Source of the DNA: Micromonospora vinacea
GTDB lineage: Bacteria > Actinomycetota > Actinomycetes > Mycobacteriales > Micromonosporaceae
Direction of reading: 5' to 3'
DNA: 64,000 nt
Assembly: GCF_015751785.1 (NCBI RefSeq)
Contig: NZ_JADOTY010000001.1
Span: 6,510,001 to 6,574,000 of the forward strand
A program made the position numbers and the translations under genes. How positions within the stretch are numbered: position 1 is the first letter of the stretch; each line of letters starts with the position of its first letter. The notes under the pieces were generated by a model. The model saw nothing but the letters and a program-made list of their open reading frames with translations. It searched no databases and was not told where the DNA came from. Shown here piece by piece: positions 8,822-17,031 of the stretch.

Positions 8822-9726
8822 CAGCTGTTCCTCCGCTTGTTGACCATGAACTGGATGACCGTGATGCTGAAGCAGATGGCGAACAGGACGATGGAGACCG
8901 CCGAGGCGTAGCCGAACTGGTTCTCCTCGAAGCTCTTCTGGTAGATGTACTGCGAGAGCACCAGTGTCGACTGGCCAGGTCCGCCGCCGGTCATCACGAG
9001 GATGAGGTCGAAGACCTTGAAACTTTCGATGGTCAGCAGCACGGTGACGAAGAAGGTCGTGTGTCGCAGCCCGGGCAGGGTCACGTGCACGAACCGCTGC
9101 CACGGTGTGGCGCCGTCGGTCTCGGCCGCCTCGTAGAGCTGGGCCGGGATGGTCTGCAGGCCGGCCAGGAACAGCAGCATGTAGTAGCCCATGTACCGCC
9201 AGGTGCCGACGATGATGACCGCCGGCATCGACCAGGTCGACGACGTGGTCCAGCCCGGCGGGTTGTCCACCCCCACGGCACCGAGCAGAGCGTTGATCGG
9301 GCCGTACTCCGGGCTGAACAGCTGGTTCCACACGACCGCGATCGCCACGATCGAGGTGATGTAGGGGAAGAAGGCGACGGTGCGGAAGAACCGTACGCCG
9401 CGCAGTTTGCGGTTGAGCAGCAGCGCCAGCCCGAGTGACGCCGCGAGGGTCAGCGGGATGTGGAAGACGGTGTAGTAGACGGTGTTGCGCAACGCGGTCC
9501 AGAAGCTCGCGTCGTCCCACATCCGCCGGAAGTTGGCGGTGCCGGTCCACTCGGCCACCCCGAAGACGTTCCAGTTGGTGAAGGCCACGTAGAACAGCAC
9601 GACGACGGGTAGCAGGGTGAGCACGGCGAAGCCGACGAAGTTGGGAAGGATGAACGACCAGCCGGCGACCGTGTTGCGCGACACCAGCCGCCGGTTCCTG
9701 GGTCTCGTGCGCGGCAATGTTGCCAT
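8821..9726 (-). CDS. Carbohydrate ABC transporter permease, MalF/UgpA-type
   Basis: The 301-residue inner-membrane protein has six helices and the EAA loop (QLYEAAETDGATPWQRFVHV and then TLPGLRHT). The N-terminus WSFILPNFVGFAVLTLLPVV and the segment MTGGGPGQSTLVLSQYIY are hallmarks of CUT1 first-permease subunits. It starts at ATG 9726, 74 bp after the binding-protein gene. Together with the MalG-type permease it forms the translocation channel for the uronide oligosaccharide importer. Confidence 0.92.
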   Translation of the reverse strand: MATLPRTRPRNRRLVSRNTVAGWSFILPNFVGFAVLTLLPVVVLFYVAFTNWNVFGVAEWTGTANFRRMWDDASFWTALRNTVYYTVFHIPLTLAASLGLALLLNRKLRGVRFFRTVAFFPYITSIVAIAVVWNQLFSPEYGPINALLGAVGVDNPPGWTTSSTWSMPAVIIVGTWRYMGYYMLLFLAGLQTIPAQLYEAAETDGATPWQRFVHVTLPGLRHTTFFVTVLLTIESFKVFDLILVMTGGGPGQSTLVLSQYIYQKSFEENQFGYASAVSIVLFAICFSITVIQFMVNKRRNS

Positions 9727-9800
9727 AGGGAGTCTCCGGGAGCGTTCGGCGTGGTGGCGGGACCGGCGTGCGGCGGAGGCGCGCCGGACCCGCCATCAGC

Positions 9801-11105
9801 TCACTGGTTGAGGACCTCGTTCTTGGCGCGGGCCTGCGCCTTGCTCAGCTCCGCGTCGACGCCCTTGCTGTCGGAGAGGATCGCCGAGTGCGTCTCGTTG
9901 AGGAGGTTCTGCAGGCCGGCGGTGTGCTTCGACACCGGGTTCTCCGGCTTGACGGTGTGCTTGGCGTAGGCGAACTTCGACAGGTCGTCCTGCGGTACGC
10001 CGGCCAGCCCGAACAGCGTCGCGGTGACCGCGTCGGTGACCTGGGCCGGGGTGATGCCGATCCCGGCCAGCGCCTTGCCGGCATCCGGGCCGGCCGCGTA
10101 CTGGAGGAAGGCCTTGGCCGCGGCGGTCTTGGACTTGCTGATCTTCGGGTTGATCCCCAGGCCGGTCGGGTCACCGAAGGTGACAGGTGTGGCGGAGGTG
10201 CCGGTGGTGGACTTGTCGAACTGCGGCGCCGGGGCGATCCCCCACTGGAACGTGTCGGCGTCACCGCTCTGTCGCTGGTTGAGCAGCGTGGCCACGTACC
10301 AGGTACCCATCAGCAGCATCGCCGACTGCTGCTTGCCGAACTGCGCCTGGTAGGTGAGTTTGTTGGTCTTCGCGGTGCCGAAGGTCGGCTGCGCGCCGGC
10401 CGCCTGCAGGTCCAGTGACCGCTCGTAGTACGGCTTCAGGTAGCCGAAGTCCCCGGAAAGCAGGTCCGCGTTGGGGGTCTGGGCGAGCGCGAATCCCTGC
10501 ACCGTCGACTGGAAGGTGTGCTGGTAGGCGCCGGTCGCGTTCGAGCCGGCCCCCTTCAGCCCGGTGTGCAGCCGCTTCGCCGCGTCGGTGTAGTCGTCCC
10601 AGGTCCAGTTGCCGTCCGGCGGAGCCACCTTCGCCTTCGCGAACAGGTCCTTGTTGTAGAACAACACCCAGGAGTCCTGCCGGTACGGCACCGCGTACGC
10701 CTTGCCGTCCACCTGGTACGACGCGAGCGCCGGGCTCGAGCCGAGACCGGAAGTGGCGTCGGAGACGTCGAGCAGCTGACCACCGCTCTGGTACGTGTAG
10801 AAGTTCTTGAGGTTCTTCATGACGTAGACGTCCGGGGCGGTGCCGGCGGCCAGGTCCGTGATCATCTGGGTGTCGTAGTCGTTGCCTGGGGCGTACTCCT
10901 TGAGCTCCACCGTCACGTTCGGGTGGGTCGCCTTGAAGCCGTCGGCGAGCGCTTTGAACTCGGGTGTGGACGACAGGCTCCAGCCGGCGAGGGTGATGGT
11001 CACCGGGGCATTGGGGTCGACTGGCTCGTCTCCGCCCCCGCAGCCGGCGAGAACCAGCGCCAGGGCCGTCGCGGCGCTGATGACGGCCGGTATCGCACGC
11101 TTCAT
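9801..11105 (-). CDS. Sugar-binding lipoprotein of ABC importer
   Basis: The 434-residue protein has a lipoprotein signal ending LVLAGC (Cys22) and a cluster-B extracellular solute-binding fold: VTITLAGWS, the DVYVMKNL segment, VPYRQDSWVLFYNKDLF and GNWTWDDY. It would be lipid-anchored outside the membrane and present the substrate to the two permeases. It lies 42 bp downstream of the DUF2264 gene and 74 bp upstream of the permeases, within one transcript. Neighbouring GH88 and isomerase genes suggest a ligand bearing an unsaturated uronic acid, but the sequence alone does not show it. Confidence 0.92.
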   Translation of the reverse strand: MKRAIPAVISAATALALVLAGCGGGDEPVDPNAPVTITLAGWSLSSTPEFKALADGFKATHPNVTVELKEYAPGNDYDTQMITDLAAGTAPDVYVMKNLKNFYTYQSGGQLLDVSDATSGLGSSPALASYQVDGKAYAVPYRQDSWVLFYNKDLFAKAKVAPPDGNWTWDDYTDAAKRLHTGLKGAGSNATGAYQHTFQSTVQGFALAQTPNADLLSGDFGYLKPYYERSLDLQAAGAQPTFGTAKTNKLTYQAQFGKQQSAMLLMGTWYVATLLNQRQSGDADTFQWGIAPAPQFDKSTTGTSATPVTFGDPTGLGINPKISKSKTAAAKAFLQYAAGPDAGKALAGIGITPAQVTDAVTATLFGLAGVPQDDLSKFAYAKHTVKPENPVSKHTAGLQNLLNETHSAILSDSKGVDAELSKAQARAKNEVLNQ

Positions 11106-11147
11106 GCTCTCTCCTTCAGGTCAAGGGGCCCGGACGGGCCCGCACTG

Positions 11148-13151
11148 CTACCAGGTCGCCTGGGTGGGCCTGGCATGCTCCATGTCCAGACGGGTCGACG
11201 TGCTGATCCCGTCGGGCCAGTCGACCGCCAGATGGAGGCCGCGGCCGTCCTCGTCGACCACGGCCTGGCATGCCTGCCCCGCCGTGGTCACCGGCACCCT
11301 GGCCAGCCCGGTGAAGGTGGCGGCCCATGCCCCCGGCCGGACGGGGTGGTCCAGCCAGGGCACGACCAGCCCGCCGGCAAGGGGCCCGCCGTGCGGAACG
11401 GCGGTGACGCCGGCCGTTCCGTCGCCGTGAACGCTCTCGAGCCAGCTGGTCAGGTCGGCCCCCGTCACGACCGCCACACCGCCGCCGGCGGTGGCCGTCG
11501 CATCCCCGGCAATCGCCCAGCCGCCGATCCGTAGCCGCAGCGCGGCCGCCTCGACGCCGTCGGCGAGGCCGTCGACGCGGGTCAGACGTAGCTCCCAGGG
11601 GCCGCGGACCAGCGAATACAGGGTGAGGTGCCCGGCCGGTCGGGACCGGCCCACGCGACCGCCGCCGTGATCGCGCTGACCCGGTTCCGGGTCGACCCAG
11701 TAAGCGAGGGCACGTGACCCGGCCACGCCCACACCGTCGGGGTCGACCCGAACGGTCAGCAGGCGCATACCGGCGCGGTGGGTGACCCGGCCCGCGTCGT
11801 CGACGAGAGTGACGGACTGGTCGAGCGGACTGGCCCAGCCGCTGTCGTCGAGGACCGGGGTGGTGGCGGTGGAGTAACCCAGTCGGGCGTAGAGCGGGGA
11901 ATCTGAGACGGTGGCGCCCTCGACGGCGTGGTCGGTGCCGTGGTTGACGACGCGGACGATGCCGTCGGCACGGGTGCCGGAGACCAGCCAGCCGGGTGCG
12001 TGTATCGCCCGCACCGCGTCCCACTCCTCCACCGGCAGCGGCTCCTCGGGAGTCGTCCACACCGGATGGTCGACGGGTAGCGCGATGCCGAGCAGGCCCT
12101 TGCTGGCCCAGTACGGCGAGCCCGGCCCGGAGTACGACTGCGCAAGTCGCGGCCACGGCCCGTGCCAGCCGAGGGTGAGCAGGCCTCGTTCGTCCGGGGC
12201 GCCGTTGGCGACGAAGTGACGCACGATGCGGGTGGCCGCGCCGCGCAACCGGCCGAGGCTGACCGAGGGCACGCCGGCGATGGCGCCGATCCAGAACGGC
12301 GCCGCCGCGGCGAAGCGGTAGGTCAGGCTTCGCCCCTGGATCAACGGTGATCCGTCGGCGCCCACGAGCGCGACAGCGTCGCTCAGGAAGCGGTCGAGGC
12401 CGGCCAGGTCCCGTTCCCGGCGCTGCTCGGCCAGGTCCGCGGCGCCGGCCATCCGGGCCCACAGCGTCGGGTAGAGGTGCAGGGCCCAGCCCACGTAGTG
12501 GTCGTAGGCGCGGTGCGACCCGTCGGACATCCAACCGTTCCCGCGGACGAAGCCGTCATGGGTGGTCAGGTCCTCGTTCATCTCGTCGAGCGAGTGCGGC
12601 CCACCCACCGAACGCAGGAACGTCTGGACGACCAGCCGGAACCAGACCCAGTTGATCCGTGGGTACGTGTCGTCGCCGACCGCCGGGCGCAGATAGTCCA
12701 CCACCCGCCCGCGCACCACGGACGGCAGCCGATCCCAGATCCATGGGCGGGTCATGTCCAGGACCAGCGCGATGGAGGCGGCCTCCACCTTGGCCTGGGG
12801 GTGCTCGTCCAAGCGCACCCAACGGTCTGGAGAGCGCGGGTCGGTGCCGGCGGTGATACCAGCCGTGTACCGGTCCACGAGCTCGTCCACGCCCACTCCC
12901 CGGGCACCCGCGATGCGGAAACCAGCCAGCAGAAAGGTGCGGGCGAAACCCTCCAGTCCGTCGACGGCCCGCCCATAACCGCCCTCCGGGCCGGGAAAGG
13001 TGACGAGGGCGTGTCCGGGCGACGCGAACGGTCGGGCGGCGGCGAGCATCCGGTCGGCGAGGGCCAACCAGTCATCCCGGTTCCAGGTCCCGGCGGTGGC
13101 GACATCCGAGCCCGTCTCCGGCGTCACCTGGCCGGTCGTCCCGTACGTCAT
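11148..13151 (-). CDS. DUF2264 family protein, putative glycoside-acting enzyme
   Basis: The 667-residue protein matches DUF2264 proteins: an alpha-helical N-terminal half with FPGPEGGYGRAVDGLEGFAR, the NGWMSDGSH-AYDHYVGWA segment and YSGPGSPYWASKG, then a C-terminal beta-sandwich-like half. As I recall, DUF2264 members are grouped in a CAZy family with beta-glucuronidase activity reported, which would suit this operon; the assignment needs a search. No signal peptide is seen. The start is ATG at 13151, with AGGA about 7 bases upstream, rather than an in-frame ATG further up. It is the promoter-proximal gene of the uronide operon, so it probably acts on the imported oligosaccharide. Confidence 0.75.
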   Translation of the reverse strand: MTYGTTGQVTPETGSDVATAGTWNRDDWLALADRMLAAARPFASPGHALVTFPGPEGGYGRAVDGLEGFARTFLLAGFRIAGARGVGVDELVDRYTAGITAGTDPRSPDRWVRLDEHPQAKVEAASIALVLDMTRPWIWDRLPSVVRGRVVDYLRPAVGDDTYPRINWVWFRLVVQTFLRSVGGPHSLDEMNEDLTTHDGFVRGNGWMSDGSHRAYDHYVGWALHLYPTLWARMAGAADLAEQRRERDLAGLDRFLSDAVALVGADGSPLIQGRSLTYRFAAAAPFWIGAIAGVPSVSLGRLRGAATRIVRHFVANGAPDERGLLTLGWHGPWPRLAQSYSGPGSPYWASKGLLGIALPVDHPVWTTPEEPLPVEEWDAVRAIHAPGWLVSGTRADGIVRVVNHGTDHAVEGATVSDSPLYARLGYSTATTPVLDDSGWASPLDQSVTLVDDAGRVTHRAGMRLLTVRVDPDGVGVAGSRALAYWVDPEPGQRDHGGGRVGRSRPAGHLTLYSLVRGPWELRLTRVDGLADGVEAAALRLRIGGWAIAGDATATAGGGVAVVTGADLTSWLESVHGDGTAGVTAVPHGGPLAGGLVVPWLDHPVRPGAWAATFTGLARVPVTTAGQACQAVVDEDGRGLHLAVDWPDGISTSTRLDMEHARPTQATW

Positions 13152-13250
13152 CCGTGGTCCTGTCGCATCGATCCGTCTCCATGGAATGTGGCGAGCGGGG
13201 CGTTGCCCATGAATGTGACGCGCAGGCATCCGCAGGGTTTCCGAAGTAAA

Positions 13251-13264
13251 ACGCTCACAACGGA
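13251..13264. promoter_or_regulatory. Operator-like site proximal to DUF2264 operon
   Basis: The site ACGCTCACAACGGA shares 9 of its first 10 bases with the palindrome at 13351. It lies exactly 100 bp from that palindrome and 100 bp upstream of the DUF2264 start codon. It is a plausible second, weaker binding site for the divergent DeoR-LacI regulator. Binding is inferred. Confidence 0.4.
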
Positions 13265-13350
13265 GCAAGTCAATGCCGCTCCCAAACCGATGTGGACACT
13301 ATCGATCAAATAAGCGCACAACACCGCCCTGAAGCGTCAAGCGGTCTGAT

Positions 13351-13364
13351 ACGATCACAATCGT
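13351..13364. promoter_or_regulatory. Palindromic operator candidate (ACGAT-CACA-ATCGT)
   Basis: This is a perfect 5-bp inverted repeat with a 4-base spacer, in the intergenic region between the regulator (starting at 13448) and the uronide operon (starting at 13151). A related site lies 100 bp away. The pair could allow looping by a LacI-type dimer or tetramer. Confidence 0.45.
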
Positions 13365-13447
13365 TCATAGCCGCTCTACCGTCCGAGGAGGACGGAACTG
13401 CCGGCACGGATGCTCGCGTCGCACGAAGCGTTCCTCGGAGGTCCCCC

Positions 13448-14587
13448 ATGACCAAGGACAGCCCCGTCGTCGCCACGGCGGAGGCCTCCCGAGGGCCGCT
13501 TCAGGTCGCCCGCCGCCAGCAACTGCTGGCGGCCCTGCAACGCGACGGCTCGATGCGCGTCTCTGACCTGTCGAACGTGCTTGGCGCCGCGCCGGTCACC
13601 ATCCGGCGCGACATCGCGGAGCTCGCCGCCGACGGGTTGGTTCGTCGGGTCCACGGTGGGGTCGCCCTGATCCTGCCGGACGACGTCCCGGCAGCCGACG
13701 AGCCACCCGCCGCAGGTCAGGACCCACTGGTCGGGCGCGCCCTCGGCATGCTCGTGCCCTCCTTGGACTACTACTGGCCGGACGTGGCTCGCGGCGTCGA
13801 ATCGGCCGCCCGCGAGCTCGACATGCGTGTGGTTCTGCGCGGCTCCTCCTACGACAGTGAGGACGACCAGCCGCAACTGGCCCGGCTGGTGGAGCGGATG
13901 GGCGTCGACGCGCTGATCATCGCGCCGAGCATGGCGGCACCGACCGCCGAGCGCACCATCGAGTGGCTCGACCAGGTCGGCGTCCCGGTCGTCCTGCTGG
14001 AACGCACCGCCACGGTAGGCAGCCACCACGCCGTCATGGAGTCGGTGGTCACCGACCACGCGCTCGGTGCGGCCATGGCGGTGCGCCACCTCACGTCGCT
14101 CGGACACCGCAAGGTCGGCCTGGTGCTCGACGCCAACAGCCCCACCAGCCAGCACGTGCGGCGCGGCTGGCTCGACGCCACGACCGAGTGCGGCCTCGAC
14201 TCGGACGCGACGGTGGTGGCTGTGGTACCCGACGCCCGGTCACCCGAGCGGGACACCGTGCTCAACGGCATCCTCGACCAGTGCCAGGCGACCGGGACGA
14301 CGGCGCTGCTGGTGCACGCCGACGCCGAGGCGATCGCGCTGGTGCAGCACTGCGAGGAGCGACACCTGTCCGTTCCCGGCGACCTCTCCATCGTGGCGTA
14401 CGACGACGAGGTCGCCGGGCTCTTCAGCCCGCCGCTGACCGCGGTCCGACCGCCGCGACGCTCGATCGGACGAGCCGCCGTGCGTCTCGTCGCCGACCGG
14501 CTCGCCGACCCCGACCGCCCCACCCACCGGATCGTCATCAGCCCGTCGCTGCGGATCCGGGGGTCGACCGCGCCGCCACCCGCGTAG
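13448..14587 (+). CDS. DeoR-LacI hybrid transcriptional regulator
   Basis: The 379-residue protein fuses a DeoR-type helix-turn-helix (residues ~15-70: RRQQLLAALQRDG, MRVSDLSNVLGAAPVTIRRDI, GLVRRVHGGV) to a LacI/periplasmic-binding-protein sensor domain (from ~95: LGMLVPSLDYYWPDVARGVE, HLTSLGHRKVGLVLD, LSIVAYDDEVAGLFSPPLTAVRPP). GGAGG at 13437-13441 fixes the start at ATG 13448. It is divergent from the uronide operon and is its likely regulator, responding to a sugar or sugar acid. This hybrid architecture is known in actinobacteria but less common than classical LacI. Confidence 0.88.
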   Translation: MTKDSPVVATAEASRGPLQVARRQQLLAALQRDGSMRVSDLSNVLGAAPVTIRRDIAELAADGLVRRVHGGVALILPDDVPAADEPPAAGQDPLVGRALGMLVPSLDYYWPDVARGVESAARELDMRVVLRGSSYDSEDDQPQLARLVERMGVDALIIAPSMAAPTAERTIEWLDQVGVPVVLLERTATVGSHHAVMESVVTDHALGAAMAVRHLTSLGHRKVGLVLDANSPTSQHVRRGWLDATTECGLDSDATVVAVVPDARSPERDTVLNGILDQCQATGTTALLVHADAEAIALVQHCEERHLSVPGDLSIVAYDDEVAGLFSPPLTAVRPPRRSIGRAAVRLVADRLADPDRPTHRIVISPSLRIRGSTAPPPA

Positions 14588-14772
14588 GCGGTCTCCTCCC
14601 GGACCGGGACGGCCGCCGGTCAGGGACCAGCCGGGCAGCGGGCAACCGGCCTCCACATCAGACGTGGTGCTGCCGCATCCTGCCGACGAGCACGCGCACC
14701 TCCACCGGATGCGGATACGTGAGCGCATCGCTACCATGGGTCAGCAACCCAGAGGGAAGGGGTCGTGCCCGC

Positions 14773-15942
14773 GTGCGAAGTCCCGTCAACGGAACCCCGT
14801 CGGCGTCTGCGCCGGAGCGGTCCGCGCCGCCTGCGGCCGGCCGGCTGCGCAGGCTCGCCCGGCGGCTGGTGCTGATCGCGGCCGCCGTCGGGGCCGGTTT
14901 CGTCGTGGCCGCCCTGTTTCAGGGGCCGGCCGCCGCCGACGGGATGCGCAGCGGCTCCGGTGACGAGCCTCATCGGAGGATCGGCGGTCTGGTCGAGTCG
15001 GTCGCGCGGCTCGCGGTCGCCGACCGCCCCAGCCAGGACCGTCACAGAGCAGCGACCGCCGACGACAGCCGCCAGGACAAATCCCGTGCCCCGCTGGCAG
15101 GGCCCATCGCTGGCGTCGTCACTCCCCGCGAGAAGGCACCCTCGACGGAGCCTCGACGGCCGACGAGCGCTCCGCCCGTGTCCGTGCCGCTGCACCGGGT
15201 TGGCGCATCCGTCGCACCCCGCGCGGCGGAGCGCGAACGGCTCCGACCGGCCTCCGTGGCCCGCGCGGCTCATCGTTCGCGGTTGGACCTGTCGCGGCCG
15301 TCCACCGATCCACCGCGACAGCCGGCCACCGCCGTCCCCGACGCGTCGGCGGTGCACGCTCCGGCCGATTCGCCAGTGGTCGGCCTGGTCACCGCCCCTC
15401 TGCCGTACGTCGTCGACATCGTGAGCACGGTGCCGATCAGGCCCGTCGTCATGGCGCTCCTCCGCGTGGCCGATGCCGTTCTACCACCCGCTCTCTGCCC
15501 GGTGATCGTTCCGGGGACGGCACCCGCACTGCCCGTTCCCCCAGCACTCGGGCCGACCGCCGTGCCGGTGACCGAGCCGGCTCCCGTACCGACAGTGCCG
15601 ACGCCACCGGCAGGTCCGGCGCTGGCCTCCGTACGCGTCGCAGTGCCGTCGACCCCAGCCGCGCCACCGCCGATGTCCGTCGTCGGCACCACGCGGTCCA
15701 CGGCCCAGACGAGGCACCTCGCCGCACGCCCGGCACCGGTGGCCGCGCGGGGTGTGCTTCCTGGTGAGCCGGTCGCGCCCGCCGACCAGGACGCCGCCGG
15801 TGTCGACAATGGATCGACGCCCGGTCCGGGGCTGGTCCGGCCGCTCGACCGGCAGTCGCACCTCGGTGCCGGGCAACCCTGCGATCTCGTGCCGTTTCTG
15901 GTCGAGAGCCAAACCCCTTCTGCGATCGCCCGCCCTGGCTGA
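14773..15942 (+). CDS. Secreted or anchored Pro/Ala-rich protein of unknown function
   Basis: The start GTG at 14773 is preceded by GGAAGGGG about 10 bases upstream. The 389-residue protein has a basic N-terminus, one hydrophobic helix (LVLIAAAVGAGFVVAALF, residues ~35-52) that could be a signal or anchor, and then a long low-complexity extracytoplasmic region rich in Pro, Ala, Val, Thr and Arg. No catalytic motif or sortase signal is recognised. It precedes two RamR-like regulators and may be linked to the lanthipeptide/morphogenesis locus, but only its position suggests this. A gap of about 190 bp separates it from the first regulator, and the reading frame itself shows typical high-G+C codon bias. 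Confidence 0.6.
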   Translation: MRSPVNGTPSASAPERSAPPAAGRLRRLARRLVLIAAAVGAGFVVAALFQGPAAADGMRSGSGDEPHRRIGGLVESVARLAVADRPSQDRHRAATADDSRQDKSRAPLAGPIAGVVTPREKAPSTEPRRPTSAPPVSVPLHRVGASVAPRAAERERLRPASVARAAHRSRLDLSRPSTDPPRQPATAVPDASAVHAPADSPVVGLVTAPLPYVVDIVSTVPIRPVVMALLRVADAVLPPALCPVIVPGTAPALPVPPALGPTAVPVTEPAPVPTVPTPPAGPALASVRVAVPSTPAAPPPMSVVGTTRSTAQTRHLAARPAPVAARGVLPGEPVAPADQDAAGVDNGSTPGPGLVRPLDRQSHLGAGQPCDLVPFLVESQTPSAIARPG

Positions 15943-16139
15943 GGCGGGTCGACCGACCCCGGTGGCCGGTCCACGTGGCCTGTTCCACCCGCTGGTCGGT
16001 CGATCAGTGCCCGCGCCCGTCCCCCGCGACGGTGCGGCGGGCCGACGCCTACTCGTCTGTAGCGCACGACCGCACTGACCAACCGTGGATGTTCCGGGAT
16101 CAGTGGCCGTCGTGACGCGTACCTGAGATCGGAGAAGAC

Positions 16140-16748
16140 GTGGTGATCCACGTTGTCATCGCCGAGGACATGGGTTTGCTCCGCGGGGCGCTCTGCGCCG
16201 CGCTGTCACGTGAGGAGGACATGGAGGTGGTCGCCGACGTCGAGGGTGTCGGCGAACTGTTGACGGTGGTCCGGCGGTGTCGACCACAGGTGGTGGTGCT
16301 GGCACTGACACCGGAGCTGCCCGACCCGGTGGAGGTGGTCGCCCGGATCGACGTCGAGGCGCCGCACGCCGCCGTGCTGGCGATGAGCCCACGGTGGAGC
16401 CCGGCGCTGGTCGAGGCGGCGCTGGCAGCCGGCGCGCGGGGCCTGGTCGGGAAGGACAGCTCGCTGGCCGAGCTGGTGCGGGCGATCCGCGCGCTCGCGG
16501 CTGGCGAGCGGGCGATCGACCCGGCCGCGGCCGTGGCAGCGCTGAGTCCACCGGAGATGCCGTTGACGCCCCGGGAGATGGACGTACTGCGGATGGCGGC
16601 CGAAGGTCTGCCGCTGAAGGAGATCGCGGTCCGCCTTTACCTGGCACACGGGACGGTGCGCAATCACCTGTCGGTGATTCTGCGTAAGACCGGGGCTCGC
16701 AACCGGTTGGAGGCGGTGTCGCGCGCGAGGCGTAACGGCTGGCTCTAG
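16140..16748 (+). CDS. RamR-like NarL-family regulator with altered receiver
   Basis: The 202-residue protein has an N-terminal receiver-like domain (IHVVIAEDMGLLRGAL) and a C-terminal LuxR-type helix-turn-helix (LTPREMDVLRMAAEGLPLKE, then LYLAHGTVRNHLSVILRK). The acidic pair (Glu9, Asp10) and the Lys in GLVGKDSS are kept, but the phosphoacceptor Asp is replaced by Ala55 (VVVLALTPE). Phosphorylation control is therefore unlikely. The start is GTG at 16140 or 16143, behind GGAG. It reads towards ramB, as does the next regulator. RamR activates ramCSAB in Streptomyces; the same role is inferred here. Its TAG stop lies inside the end of a MITE-like element. Confidence 0.85.
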   Translation: MVIHVVIAEDMGLLRGALCAALSREEDMEVVADVEGVGELLTVVRRCRPQVVVLALTPELPDPVEVVARIDVEAPHAAVLAMSPRWSPALVEAALAAGARGLVGKDSSLAELVRAIRALAAGERAIDPAAAVAALSPPEMPLTPREMDVLRMAAEGLPLKEIAVRLYLAHGTVRNHLSVILRKTGARNRLEAVSRARRNGWL

Positions 16749-16913
16749 GGCCTGTTTCATAAGGGCGGTCGAGCCGAGGCGGAGTCCGGGCGGCGATCCG
16801 GCAAGGCGCGGTTTCGTCCGGATACCGGTGTCGTATCCGGACGAAACCGCAACGCCGCAGGTCGTCGTCCGGGCCCGCCGCAGGCCGGCCAGTTCTTATG
16901 AAACAGGCCCTAG
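16745..16913. mobile_element. MITE-like element with 15-bp terminal inverted repeats
   Basis: The ends read CTAGGGCCTGTTTCATAAG (16745-16763) and its exact reverse complement (16895-16913). If CTAG is the target duplication, the element is 161 bp with GGCCTGTTTCATAAG ends. Inside is a perfect 18-bp hairpin (16808-16825 with 16833-16850, 7-base loop, GCGGTTTCGTCCGGATAC arm). There is no coding frame of note. Such ends resemble those of actinobacterial IS5-type elements, so it may be moved in trans. The stop codon of the upstream regulator is inside the left CTAG. The hairpin could also terminate that transcript. Confidence 0.75.
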
Positions 16914-17031
16914 CCGTCGGGGCGGGTCCGGAAACTCCGCCGGACCCGCCCCCGTCGCCGTGCGGCCCCGCCGGGAGCGTGTTTGAATGTTGACGTTGTG
17001 TGATCGCCATCGGAGTGCGGGAAGGCTCATC

